This document shows positions 9,155-19,400 of a stretch of 64,000 nucleotides of DNA, piece by piece (position 1 is the stretch's first letter; each line of letters opens with the position of its first letter). The notes under the pieces are model-generated. The model saw only the letters and a list, made by a program, of their open reading frames with translations. It ran no database searches and was not told the origin of the DNA. Made by a program: the position numbers and the translations under genes. Source of the DNA: Pontivivens nitratireducens (GTDB lineage: Bacteria > Pseudomonadota > Alphaproteobacteria > Rhodobacterales > Rhodobacteraceae); the NCBI RefSeq assembly GCF_014235845.1, contig NZ_JACJUQ010000005.1, forward strand, positions 1 to 64,000, given 5' to 3'.

Positions 9155-10650
9155 GCGGCTTCTCCCCCACCCATCATGCGGCCGATTTCCTCGATGCTGA
9201 TGCTGCCGGCGGGGCGGGTGGCGCTCAACCTTCCACCGGCAATGACCGCGAACTGGTCCGACATTTCCATCAACTCATCCAGATCCTGTGAAATCACCAG
9301 AACGCTGGCGCCTGTCGCGGCCAGATCGCGCAGGCTCTGCCGGATTGCGGCGGCAGCGGCGGCGTCCACGCCCCAGGTGGGCTGATTGACCACCAGAACC
9401 CGCGGCTTTTGCATCACCTCGCGGCCAATGACGAATTTTTGCAGGTTTCCGCCGGACAGGGCGCGCGCGGGCGTATCCACCCCCGGCGTGCGCACGTCGA
9501 ATTGCGCGATCACCGCCCGGGCGAAGTTCGCGGCGACGTTCCATTTCAGAAAACCCTGCGTGGACAGCCGCTGACGCACACGTCCGGTCAGCATGGTGTT
9601 GTCGGTCAGGCTCATCTCGGGCGCGGCGGCATGGCCCAGCCGTTCCTCGGGCGCGCTGAGCAGTCCCAGTGAGCGGCGACGGTTAGGGCCGAGCGTGCCG
9701 ATGGGCGCATTGTCGAAGCGGATCATACCCGCCTCGACCAGAGCTTCGCCCGACAGGACCGCGACCAGCTCGTCCTGACCGTTGCCCGCAACCCCGGCGA
9801 TCCCGGTGACTTCGCCGGCACGAAGCGTCAGGTCGATGCCGCTCAACGTCACGCCGAACGGATCATCGGTCGGCAGGCTCAAACCCGTCAGCTTCAGTAG
9901 GGTGCGACCGGGAATCGCGCGGCGCACCGGCGGGTCCGCCAGCGTGGTGCCAATCATCATTTCGGCCAGCGAACGCGGCGTCTCATCCCGTGGCAGACAG
10001 GTCGCCACCACCTTGCCGCCGCGCAGGATCGTGGCGCGATCGCACAGCACTCTGATCTCATCCAGCTTGTGCGAGATATAGAGGATCGCCACCCCGCGTT
10101 TCGACAGCAGGCGCAGCGTGTCGAACAGGGTTTCGACCTCCTGCGGGGTCAGAACGGATGTGGGTTCGTCCATGATCAACAGGCGTGGATCCTGCAACAG
10201 GCAGCGCACGATCTCGACCCGCTGCCGCTCGCCCACGCTCAGATCACCGATCAGGCGGTCGGGGTCCAGCGGCAGGCCGTAGTCGCGGCTGACGGTGCGA
10301 ATGCGATCCGACAGGGTGCGCGGTGCGACCGCCTCGTCCAGCCCCAGCGCGATGTTTTCACGCACGCTCAAGGCCTCGAACAGGCTGAAATGCTGGAAGA
10401 CCATGGACACACCGGCGGCGCGCGCGTCCTTGGGCGAGGTTGGCGCATAATCCCGGCCGTGCAGCCGCATGTGGCCCGCATCGGGTTGCACCAGCCCGTA
10501 AATCATCTTGACCAGAGTCGATTTGCCGGCGCCGTTCTCACCCAGCAGCGCGTGGACTTCACCGGGGGCGATATCAAAGGCGACATCGTCATTCGCGACG
10601 ACGCCCGGATAGGCCTTCCTCAGTCCTGAGATGTCCAGAAGCATATTCAT
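9151..10650 (-). CDS. ABC transporter ATP-binding protein, double-domain (BMP/nucleoside class)
   Basis: A 499-residue protein with two fused ABC ATPase domains. The first (about 1-240) has a good Walker A (GENGAGKST), signature LSVGERQRVEI and Walker B LLIMDEPTSVL. The second (about 250-495) has a degenerate Walker A region (GVAGNGQDELV) and signature LSGGNLQKFVIGRE. This asymmetry is normal for the sugar/nucleoside ATPases (RbsA-, YufO-like). It powers the two permeases encoded next. The ATG at 10650 overlaps the xdhC stop (ATGA). A start at codon 3 is also possible. Confidence 0.88.
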   Translation of the reverse strand: MNMLLDISGLRKAYPGVVANDDVAFDIAPGEVHALLGENGAGKSTLVKMIYGLVQPDAGHMRLHGRDYAPTSPKDARAAGVSMVFQHFSLFEALSVRENIALGLDEAVAPRTLSDRIRTVSRDYGLPLDPDRLIGDLSVGERQRVEIVRCLLQDPRLLIMDEPTSVLTPQEVETLFDTLRLLSKRGVAILYISHKLDEIRVLCDRATILRGGKVVATCLPRDETPRSLAEMMIGTTLADPPVRRAIPGRTLLKLTGLSLPTDDPFGVTLSGIDLTLRAGEVTGIAGVAGNGQDELVAVLSGEALVEAGMIRFDNAPIGTLGPNRRRSLGLLSAPEERLGHAAAPEMSLTDNTMLTGRVRQRLSTQGFLKWNVAANFARAVIAQFDVRTPGVDTPARALSGGNLQKFVIGREVMQKPRVLVVNQPTWGVDAAAAAAIRQSLRDLAATGASVLVISQDLDELMEMSDQFAVIAGGRLSATRPAGSISIEEIGRMMGGGEAA

Positions 10651-11588
10651 GCTCTCGATTCGGTAAGCTGCGTTACGTTATTTCGCAACTGCAAAAGTTC
10701 TGACGCAAGTCCAATCGCGATCTGGGCAGGTTCTTTTCCAAGGGACTTGTCGCCTATAGGGCAATTTAGACGGGCGATTGTGGCAGGGGCATGGCCGAGT
10801 TCACGCAACCGTTTCGCAAACCGCGCGGCCTTGGTCGCCGATCCGATCAGCCCCAGATGCGTGTGCGGGCGCAGCAAGACCCGGTGACAGATTTCCAGAT
10901 CCAGCGCGTGCGAATAGGTCAGCACGATATGGATCGCGTCGAGCGGGGCGCGGCCCACCGCGTCCGCCGGGTTCGCGGCCATCAGCGGGGCCGCGTGATG
11001 GGGAATGTCTTCGGGAAATCTGGCGGCGGCATCATCGACCCAGGTGATGGCGAAGGGCAACCCGGTGAACACCCGCACCACCGCACGCCCGACATGGCCT
11101 GCGCCGTACAGCCAAAGGGATGTTTGTGCAGGGGCGATCCGCTCGACTATCCAGCGATCCTGCATCACGGGAACCTCGCGCCCCTCTCGCAACGCCTGCA
11201 CGGCGCGGGCGACGGGGAAAGGCATCTGTGCCGCGCCATCGAGAGCACGTGCGAACACCGCGCCTGAGGGTTCGGCGGGCAAGGTATCGGGGGTGAACCG
11301 TTCAAAAACCAGATCGACGTGACCGCCGCAACACTGCCCCAGTGCAGGGCCCAGCGGCACGGCGCGCAGGGCGGTCGCGCGCCCACCCTTCAACATGCGG
11401 CGCGCCTGCGTCACCGCCTCGAATTCCAGTGTGCCGCCGCCGATGGTGCCGTGCTGACCCGTCGGTGTGACCAACATTGCGGTGCCCGCCTCTCGTGGGA
11501 CCGATCCGCGATGCCGGGCGACCAGCACCCGCACCAGGGGTCCGCCGACACAGGCCGTGCGCAGCGCCTCAATGTCGAACCCGCTCAT
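10647..11588 (-). CDS. xdhC: Xanthine dehydrogenase accessory protein XdhC
   Basis: A 313-residue protein of the XdhC/CoxI family, which binds molybdenum cofactor, promotes its sulfuration and inserts it into XdhB. The N-terminal XdhC/CoxI domain shows RHRGSVPREAGTAMLV and GTIGGGTLE; the C-terminal Rossmann-type domain shows LWLYGAGHVGRAVV and the conserved HLGLIGSATKAARF. It follows xdhB by 40 bases and overlaps the ABC ATPase start. Position after xdhAB and length agree with the Rhodobacter capsulatus prototype. Confidence 0.92.
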   Translation of the reverse strand: MSGFDIEALRTACVGGPLVRVLVARHRGSVPREAGTAMLVTPTGQHGTIGGGTLEFEAVTQARRMLKGGRATALRAVPLGPALGQCCGGHVDLVFERFTPDTLPAEPSGAVFARALDGAAQMPFPVARAVQALREGREVPVMQDRWIVERIAPAQTSLWLYGAGHVGRAVVRVFTGLPFAITWVDDAAARFPEDIPHHAAPLMAANPADAVGRAPLDAIHIVLTYSHALDLEICHRVLLRPHTHLGLIGSATKAARFAKRLRELGHAPATIARLNCPIGDKSLGKEPAQIAIGLASELLQLRNNVTQLTESRA

Positions 11589-11628
11589 GAGGCCGCCGCC
11601 GCAATCCGCCCGGTATGCGCGCCCGCCG

Positions 11629-14019
11629 TCACCAACCTGACCCGCGTGAGGTTTCTATTGCGTTCAGCAGGCGTTCGGCTGTGGCTGGCGCGTCGAGCAG
11701 TACGTCCGAGCCTGCGGCCCGAACCGCGTCTTGCAAGGCCATCAGGGCCGAGATTCCCAACATCAAAGGCGGTTCGCCCACGGCCTTGGACCTGTGGATC
11801 GTGGCCTCGACGTTCTCATTTTCATAAAGGGCGACGTTGAAAACCTGTGGTCGATCCGCGCAGCCCGGAATCTTGTAGGTTGAGGGTGCATGAGTGGCCA
11901 GCCTGCCGCCCATGGTCGCGGGGCCCGGCGGAGTCCAGACCAGTTCCTCCGTCGTCAACCATCCCGCGCCCTGCACATAACCGCCCTCGATCTGGCCGAT
12001 GTCCAGCGCGGGGTTCAGCGACTTGCCGCAATCGTGCAGGATATCCGTGCGCAGGATGCGGTTTTCCCCGGTCAGGGTGTCCAGCGCCACCTCCGTCACC
12101 GCCGCACCATAGGCGAAGTAGTAGAACGGCCGCCGGGGCCCGCTGCGCTGCATGCGGTCCCAGGCCAGCTTTGGCGTGGCGTAATAGCCGGTCGAGCTGA
12201 GCGAGATTCGCGCGACGTAGCAGGCCTGAACTGCCGCCCAGAACGGAATCGAATGTGTCCCGTCGCTCACCTGATCAGCGGCGAAGACCAGATCGTCAGG
12301 CGCGCAGTCGAAGGCATGTTCGCGGATCACTGGATGCCCGTCCCGGTCGATGATGCCTTTGCCTTCCTCGTCTCGGTCGTGCCACAGAACCTTGGCCGTG
12401 CACAGGTGTTGCGCCATGCGATCCCGGATCGTTTCGCAGGCCGCCTTGACCGCCATGCCGTTCATATCCGAACCGCTGGACGCCGCGGTGGCGGAGGTGT
12501 TGGGCACCTTCGCGGTGTCCGTCGCCGTGATCTTCACATGCGTGGCATCCACGCCGAACGCATCGGCGGCAACGGCGGCGACCTTGGTGAACAGGCCCTG
12601 GCCCATTTCCGTGCCACCGTGGTTCAACCGGATCGAGCCGTCAGTATAGACATTGACCAACGCGCCCGCCTGATTGAGCTGGGTCAGCGTGAACGAAATG
12701 CCGAACTTCACAGGGGTCAGTGCGATGCCGCGCTTGATGACCGGGCTGGTCGCGTTGAACTCGGCGATCTGCGCGCGGCGGGCGGAATAGTCGCTGGTTT
12801 CGGTCAACTGATCGACGATGCCGTGAATGACGTTATCCTCGACCTGCATTCCGTAGGGGGTGGTCTGACCGGTATTGCCCGGCGCATAGAAATTCGCGCG
12901 GCGCACCTCCAGCGGATCGCGGTCCAGATGGGCGGCGATATGCTCGATCACCCGTTCGATCCCCACTATGCCCTGCGGCCCGCCGAAGCCGCGAAATGCC
13001 GTGTTGGAACAGGTATGCGTCAGCAGCCGGGTCGATCTGATGCGCGCGGCGGGCAGGTCATAGGCGTTGTCCGCGTGCAGCATCGCGCGGTCGGCGACCG
13101 GCAGGCTGAGGTCGGCGGACCAGCCGCAGCGCACATATTGGTCAAAGATGACAGCCGCGATCCGGCCCGTGTCGTCGAACCCGACGTCGTAGTCGATGCG
13201 GATCTCGTGCCGTTTGCCGGTGATGGTCATGTCGTCGTCGCGGTCATAGCGCATCTTGACCGCGCGCCCGGTCCGCTGCGCGACCAGGGCGCAGGCGACG
13301 GCCAGTGCGTTGCCCTGCGATTCCTTGCCACCGAAGCCGCCGCCCATTCGGCGCACCTGTACCGTCACCTCGGCGAAGGGGACGTCCAGCGCCTGTGCGA
13401 CCTTGTGCTGGATTTCGCTCGGATGTTGGGTGGAGGCATGGACGAGCATCTCATCCCCGTCGCCGGGGACCGCCATGGCGGCCTGACCCTCCAGATAGAA
13501 ATGTTCCTGACCGCCGACCTCGATCCGGCCCTGCGCGCGGTGCGGGGCGGTGCCCAGTGCGTCGTCGGGGCTGCCTTTCTCCCACTCCAGCGGGTCCTCC
13601 AGCAGACGCCCTGCCGCAAGCGCCTGATCTATCGTCAGGATCGGTTCCCGTTCCTCGAACGTGACCTTGGCGGCGCGGGCGGCGTGGCGGGCCTGCAAAT
13701 GCGTATCCGCAGCAACGACGAACAGCGGCTGGCCGTGGAACTGTACCTCGCCCGTGCACAGCAGGGGTTCCGGCGCGGGCGAGGGGGAGACATCGGGCAT
13801 CCGCGCGAAATCATCCGGCCCCAGAACCAGCCGCACGCCGGGCATGGCGCGAACCGGCGCCAGATCGAGCGACGTGACCACCCCATGAGCGACCGCCGCA
13901 AGGCCAAAGGCCAGATGCAGCGTTCCGGCAGGTGCGGGAATGTCATCGGTATAGCGGGCGGCCCCGGTGACGTGCAGGGGTCCTGAATCGTGCGGTTTGG
14001 GCTGGTGAACGCTCGCCAT
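11629..14019 (-). CDS. xdhB: Xanthine dehydrogenase, molybdopterin-binding subunit
   Basis: The 796-residue large subunit carries the molybdenum cofactor where hypoxanthine is oxidised to xanthine and then urate. Visible signatures are TGAARYTDDIPAP at the start, the cofactor motif VRRMGGGFGGKESQ, AFRGFGGPQG, GTEMGQGLFTK and the region of the catalytic glutamate KAVGEPPLMLGISA. The ATG at 14019 overlaps the xdhA stop by one base (TGATG); a longer frame upstream runs inside xdhA and is not supported. Length and motif order match bacterial XdhB. It forms an (alpha-beta)2 enzyme with XdhA. Confidence 0.95.
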   Translation of the reverse strand: MASVHQPKPHDSGPLHVTGAARYTDDIPAPAGTLHLAFGLAAVAHGVVTSLDLAPVRAMPGVRLVLGPDDFARMPDVSPSPAPEPLLCTGEVQFHGQPLFVVAADTHLQARHAARAAKVTFEEREPILTIDQALAAGRLLEDPLEWEKGSPDDALGTAPHRAQGRIEVGGQEHFYLEGQAAMAVPGDGDEMLVHASTQHPSEIQHKVAQALDVPFAEVTVQVRRMGGGFGGKESQGNALAVACALVAQRTGRAVKMRYDRDDDMTITGKRHEIRIDYDVGFDDTGRIAAVIFDQYVRCGWSADLSLPVADRAMLHADNAYDLPAARIRSTRLLTHTCSNTAFRGFGGPQGIVGIERVIEHIAAHLDRDPLEVRRANFYAPGNTGQTTPYGMQVEDNVIHGIVDQLTETSDYSARRAQIAEFNATSPVIKRGIALTPVKFGISFTLTQLNQAGALVNVYTDGSIRLNHGGTEMGQGLFTKVAAVAADAFGVDATHVKITATDTAKVPNTSATAASSGSDMNGMAVKAACETIRDRMAQHLCTAKVLWHDRDEEGKGIIDRDGHPVIREHAFDCAPDDLVFAADQVSDGTHSIPFWAAVQACYVARISLSSTGYYATPKLAWDRMQRSGPRRPFYYFAYGAAVTEVALDTLTGENRILRTDILHDCGKSLNPALDIGQIEGGYVQGAGWLTTEELVWTPPGPATMGGRLATHAPSTYKIPGCADRPQVFNVALYENENVEATIHRSKAVGEPPLMLGISALMALQDAVRAAGSDVLLDAPATAERLLNAIETSRGSGW

Positions 14020-15434
14020 CACGCGACCCCCGTTTCGGATTTCGGACCCACGAGGCGCGTCGGCACCCCCTCCACCCGCTCCAGCCAATAGCGCCGGATC
14101 ATGTTGCGTGCCGCCTGCATCCTGTAGGCCGCGCTGGCCCGCATGTCGCTGAGGGGTTGGAAATCCTGGGTCAATGCGTTCTGAGCCTCCCGCACCGCAT
14201 CCTCATCCAGCGCGCGCCCGGTCAGGGCTGCCTCCGCCGCGCTGGCCCGTTTCGGCGTACCTGCCATACCACCGAAGGCGATGCGCGCCTCGTCCACAAC
14301 ACCTCCATCCATGTGCAGCGCAAAACAACCGCACACTGCGGAAATATCCTGATCGAACCGCTTGCTCAGCTTGTAGCAGGCCAGCGTATCCTCCTGATCG
14401 GGCACGAAGATACTCTCGACGAACTCACCCGGCATCCGGTCCTGCTTGCCGTATTCGAGGAAGAAGTCTTCGAGCGGCATCCGCCTGCGATCCTCACCGT
14501 GGCGCAGCGTCAGCTCTGCCCCCAGCGCGATCAGCGCGGGCGGACCGTCCCCGATGGGGGAGCCATTGGCGATGTTGCCGCCGATGGTCGCGGCATTGCG
14601 CACCTGAACCGAGCCATAGCGGCGGATCAACTCGGCAAAGTCGGGATGGCGGTCGGCCATCGCGCCACGCAGCCTGCTGAGCGTGACGCCCGCCCCGATA
14701 CGCAGACCGCCCTGCACACGCTCGATGCGGGCCAGATCGACGGCGCGGTGGGTGAAGATCACCGGACCGACCGGGCGGAACTGTTTCGTCACCCACAGGC
14801 CCACATCGGTGGCACCGGCCACGATTGTGGCGTTGGGATGCGCGGCATAGATCGCAGCCAGTGACGCGGTGGAGCCCGGCAGATACAGGCCCTCGCCGCT
14901 CATGTCCCCCGATTGCGCCAGCGCCTCCAGCGTGGCGCGTTCGTCGATCTCCCACGCTGGAACGGGGCGGGAGGCCGCGCGCTGGGCCGCGCGAACAATC
15001 GGGGCATATCCGGTGCAGCGGCATAGATTTCCGGCCAAGACATCGTCGTGATCGACCCGCCCGGTTCGGTGTGCGGTGTACATCGACATCACGAAACCGG
15101 GGGTGCAGAACCCGCATTGCGATCCGTGCTCCGCGACCATGGCGTCCTGAACCGGGTGCAATTCACCGTCAGGCGCGGCGATCCCCTCAACCGTTCGCAC
15201 GGCCTTCCCGGCAAGTTGCGGCAGGAACAGGATGCAGGCGTTCAGGGCCTGATGTGTCACACCCGTGTCATCCAGCGTGCTGACGGTCACGGTACAGGCG
15301 CCGCAATCGCCCTCGTTGCAGCCTTCCTTGGTGCCGGTCAGGCCCCGCGTTTCGCGCAGCCAATCGAGCAGGGTGACCGTGGGCGCGGCCCCCTCGACCG
15401 TGACGATCTCTCCGTTGAGCATGAACCGGATCAT
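14019..15434 (-). CDS. xdhA: Xanthine dehydrogenase, iron-sulfur and FAD subunit
   Basis: A 471-residue subunit that passes electrons from the molybdenum site to NAD+. The N-terminal 2Fe-2S domain has [11 protein letters not shown] (C39, C44, C47). The second 2Fe-2S domain has [13 protein letters not shown] and GNLCRCTGY. The FAD domain (about residue 175 on) has [13 protein letters not shown] and the [15 protein letters not shown] motif. A strong AGAGGAAAG site precedes the ATG. It opens the operon xdhA-xdhB-xdhC-ABC transporter. A 26-bp imperfect palindrome lies 17 bases upstream of the start. Confidence 0.95.
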   Translation of the reverse strand: MIRFMLNGEIVTVEGAAPTVTLLDWLRETRGLTGTKEGCNEGDCGACTVTVSTLDDTGVTHQALNACILFLPQLAGKAVRTVEGIAAPDGELHPVQDAMVAEHGSQCGFCTPGFVMSMYTAHRTGRVDHDDVLAGNLCRCTGYAPIVRAAQRAASRPVPAWEIDERATLEALAQSGDMSGEGLYLPGSTASLAAIYAAHPNATIVAGATDVGLWVTKQFRPVGPVIFTHRAVDLARIERVQGGLRIGAGVTLSRLRGAMADRHPDFAELIRRYGSVQVRNAATIGGNIANGSPIGDGPPALIALGAELTLRHGEDRRRMPLEDFFLEYGKQDRMPGEFVESIFVPDQEDTLACYKLSKRFDQDISAVCGCFALHMDGGVVDEARIAFGGMAGTPKRASAAEAALTGRALDEDAVREAQNALTQDFQPLSDMRASAAYRMQAARNMIRRYWLERVEGVPTRLVGPKSETGVA

Positions 15435-15450
15435 AGCAAAGCTTTCCTCT

Positions 15451-15476
15451 AACCGTCGAAGCTGCCTTCAACGGTT
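15451..15476. promoter_or_regulatory. Imperfect palindrome upstream of xdhA, candidate operator
   Basis: AACCGTnGAA (15451-15460) and TTCnACGGTT (15467-15476) form inverted arms around a 6-base centre, 17 bases upstream of the xdhA ATG. A further AACGGT copy at 15484-15489 repeats the right arm in direct orientation. The arrangement suggests a dimeric regulator site, or a hairpin in the mRNA leader. No regulator gene sits next to it, so the binder is unknown. Confidence 0.4.
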
Positions 15477-15554
15477 TTTATCAAACGGTAAAATCACAGG
15501 GGCCGCAAGCCGCCCGCGACAGACCTGCCAGCATCCGCACCCTACAAAAGGCCG

Positions 15555-16286
15555 TCAAAGAGGATCGTAGCCCAGCGCCCGCATGATGCCATCGTCCAGT
15601 TGCAGGCGGAATTCGCGCAGATCGCGGCCCGGCAGACGGCGCAGGGCGGGCTCCCAGTTCGGCACCTCGATCCTGGCAAAGCCGGGCTTCGTGTCCTCCT
15701 TACGCATCATGTGGGGGGTCAGCGCGGCCTCGGCAGTCTCTCGCAGATTGGCGGCCTGCAACAGCACCACCTCACGATCCGTATCGGCGAGCTTTAGCAG
15801 CGCGCGTGCCTTGGCCGTCCACAATGCCAGGGGCAGGCGCGGTTCCTCATCGCCCAACCCGTCCCGCCGGTGGATCGGAAAGGGCTGTGCCAACCAGTCG
15901 GGCAGGGGCATCTGCTTGGTCGCGGCACCCGGTGTGCGCGGCCTGGCGTTCAACGCGGCGGCGAAGGCGGCGGGATGCATCGTCACACCCACGAACAATG
16001 TGTCCGCCGCATGGGCCGCAGATTGGATGATGTCCGGCGAGGGGGCCGTCGCGCTCCACCCGAAATCGGAATACAGGATCCGGTCATGCTCGGTATCCAG
16101 CATGTGGTTGTGCAGCGCGGCCCGCTCCCGCGGGGGGACGGATTTGAGGATGGAGCGAAGGCTCGCGCGGTCCAGTTCGGGTGCGCCGCGCATTTCGGTG
16201 ACGTGCCATGCCTTGCGGATATCACGCCCCAGTTCTGCAGCGCCGCAATTCCGCTCGGCAAAAATCTTCACGAACAGTGCATTCAC
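15555..16286 (-). CDS. Hypothetical protein, 243 aa, GTG start
   Basis: I do not recognise a family with certainty. The protein is soluble, with no signal peptide or membrane segment. The start LFVKIFAERNCGAAEL faintly recalls the first strand and loop of P-loop sulfotransferase-like proteins (FxERNxG), but the rest does not confirm this. Other visible parts are TLFVGVTMHPAAFAAAL, IPNWEPALRRLPGRDLREF-like C-terminal sequence (actually EVPNWEPALRR) and a LPLALWTAKARALL helix. The frame starts with GTG (16286). It lies between xdhA and the divergent dnaE, about 120-135 bases from each. Codon use is normal for the region. Confidence 0.55.
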   Translation of the reverse strand: MNALFVKIFAERNCGAAELGRDIRKAWHVTEMRGAPELDRASLRSILKSVPPRERAALHNHMLDTEHDRILYSDFGWSATAPSPDIIQSAAHAADTLFVGVTMHPAAFAAALNARPRTPGAATKQMPLPDWLAQPFPIHRRDGLGDEEPRLPLALWTAKARALLKLADTDREVVLLQAANLRETAEAALTPHMMRKEDTKPGFARIEVPNWEPALRRLPGRDLREFRLQLDDGIMRALGYDPL

Positions 16287-16421
16287 CCGGCAAACGCCCT
16301 TTCATTCGGTTCCCAACGATACCTAACGCCCGTGGACCGGCGGGGTAAAGCCCGGCATAATTTCCGCAGGCACCCCACGGGGCCGCTGGTTCACGAGCAC
16401 GGCACACGATAAGGTCGAAGG

Positions 16422-19400
16422 ATGACCACATCCCCCCGATTCATCCACCTGCGCGTCCACTCAGCCTATTCGCTGCTCGAAGGTGCGTTGCAGGTCAAGA
16501 AACTGCCCGAGATGGCCAAAGCCGCAGGTATGCCCGCGCTGGCCGTCACGGATACCTGCAACAATTTCGCCGCGCTGGAATTTTCCGAGGTCGCGGCAAA
16601 GGCCGGCCTGCATCCGATCATCGGCACGCAGTTCCCGCTGGCCTATGCAGGACCGCCCCGACCGGGTGAAAAGCCGGTGGAGCCTCGCTCGATCGTATTG
16701 CTGGCGCAGAACGAGACGGGCTGGGAAAACCTGATGCAGCTCAATTCGTGCGCCTATCTGGAGAGTGGCGATCTGCTGCCGCACCTGACGCTGGAGGAGT
16801 TGGCCCGACATTCGGACGGGTTGATCTGCCTGACCGGCGGTGCGCTGGGCCCGCTGGGGCAACTGATCCGCGATGGTCACGCACCCAGCGCCGCGATGCT
16901 AGCCGATCAACTGGCCGACATGTTCCCCGACCGGTTGTACATCGAACTGCAACGCCACCCCGTCGGAGACGCGACCCGGACACAGGAGGAATCCGCCAGC
17001 GAGCCCGGACTGGTGCAACTCGCCTACGCCAAGAACCTGCCGTTGGTCGCCACCAACGACGTGCACTTCCCTGTCAGAGAGATGTACGAGGCGCACGACG
17101 CTCTGCTCTGTATCGCCGATGGCAACTATGTCGATCAGGCGGAGCCGCGCCGCCGTCTGACCGAAGAACATTATTTCAAGAGCGCGGATGAGATGGCCGC
17201 CCTGTTCGCGGATCTGCCCGAAGCGCTGGAAAACACCGTCGAGATCGCCCATCGCTGTGCCTTCCGCGTGACGACACGCGATCCGATTCTGCCGAAATTC
17301 GCCGATGATGAAGTGGACGAATTGCGCCGTCAGGCGAACGAGGGCCTGCAAAACCGCCTCGCCGTGATTCCCCACGCCGTCCCGGTCGAGGAATACCAGA
17401 AACGTCTCGATTTCGAGTTGGAGATTATCGAGGGGATGGGCTTCCCCGGTTACTTCCTGATCGTTGCGGACTTCATCAAATGGGCCAAGGATCACGACAT
17501 TCCCGTCGGTCCGGGCCGGGGCTCGGGGGCGGGCAGTTTGGTCGCCTACGCCCTGACCATCACCGATCTGGATCCCTTGCGCTATTCCCTGCTGTTCGAG
17601 CGGTTCTTGAATCCCGAACGGGTGTCGATGCCCGATTTCGACATCGATTTCTGCATGGACCGGCGTGAGGAGGTCATCCGCTACGTCCAGCAGAAATACG
17701 GGCGCGACAAGGTCGGGCAGATCATCACCTTCGGCGCGCTGCTGTCCAAGGCGGCGGTGCGCGACGTGGGCCGCGTGCTGCAAATGCCCTACATGCAGGT
17801 GGATCGCTTGTCCAAGCTGATCCCGGTCGAGGGGGTCAAGCCCGTCTCGATCCAGCAGGCGCTGGTGGATGAGCCACGACTGAAGGAAGAGGCCAGGCAG
17901 GAGGAGGTCGTCAACCGCCTGCTGACCATCGGTTCGGCGCTGGAGGGGCTGTTGCGCAACGCCTCGACCCACGCGGCGGGCGTGGTGATCGGGGACCGTC
18001 CGCTGGACCGGCTGGTGCCGCTGTTCAAGGATCCCCGCTCCGACATGCCGGCCACCCAGTTCAACATGAAATGGGTCGAACAGGCGGGGCTGGTGAAGTT
18101 CGACTTCCTCGGCCTGAAAACCCTGACCGTGATCCAGAACGCGCTCGACCTGCTCAAGGGGCAGGGCACCCCGTTGATGGATCCGCCCGAGGGCGACGAC
18201 AACGCCAGCAAGGCCCGGCGCGCGGCGCTCGAAATCAATCCCTACGACATCTCCGCCATCCCGATCGACGATCCGCTCAGCTACGAGCTCTACGCCTCGG
18301 CTCAGACGGTGGCGGTGTTTCAGGTGGAAAGCTCAGGCATGCGCGACGCCCTGCGCCAGATGAAGCCCACCTGCATCGAGGATATCATCGCGCTGGTCGC
18401 CCTCTACCGTCCCGGCCCGATGGAGAATATCCCGACCTTCTGCGACGTGAAGAACGGGCGCAAGGAGCGTGCTTTGCTGCACCCCACCGTCGATCATATC
18501 TTGGATGAGACGCAGGGCATCATCGTCTATCAGGAGCAGGTGATGCAGATCGCGCAGGACATGGCCGGCTATACGCTGGGCGGTGCCGACATGCTGCGCC
18601 GCGCGATGGGCAAGAAGATTCAGGAGGCGATGGACGCCGAGCGCCCGAAATTCCTGGCCGGTGCTGCCGAAAACAACGTGGATCAGGCCAAGGCGCAGGA
18701 GGTCTGGGACCTGCTGGACAAGTTCGCCAATTACGGTTTCAACAAATCCCACGCCGCCGCCTATGCCGTGGTCAGCTACCAGACGGCATGGCTCAAGGCG
18801 AACCACCCGGTCGAATTCATGGCCGGCGTGATGAATTGCGACATTCACCTGACCGACAAGCTCAGCATCTACAAGCAGGAGATCGACCGCCTGAAAATCG
18901 GTCTGATCCCGCCCTGCGTGAACCGCGCCGAGGCGACGTTCACGGTCAAGGACGGGCAGGTCGTCTACGCCCTGGGCGGTCTGAAAAACGTCGGGGTCGA
19001 GGCGATGCGCCTGATAACGGATGCGCGGCGGGCGGACAGCGCGGACAAGCCCTTCCTCGACCTGTTCGACTTCGCCCGCCGGGTCGATCTGAAACGGGTG
19101 GGCAAGCGCCCGCTGGAAATGCTGGCCCGTGCCGGGGCGTTCGACCTGCTGGACGCGAACCGGCACAAGGTCTTCGCCAGTCTGGACAAGCTGGTGGCTT
19201 ACTCCGCCGCCACGCATGAGGAAAAGAACTCCAGTCAGGGTGGTCTGTTCGGTGACGCGGGTGAGGATTTGCCCGCGCCGCGCCTGCCCATGCCCGAAGA
19301 TTGGCTGCCGACGGAACGCTTGGCGCAGGAGCATCAGGCCATCGGTTTCTACCTGTCAGGCCACCCCCTCGACGATTATATGCCGCCCCTGCGGCGCAAG

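Noticed and set aside
11890-13986. A 698-codon open frame on the plus strand
   Set aside because: It lies opposite xdhB, whose motifs and length are certain. High GC content opens long frames on the antisense strand; the translation has no family look.
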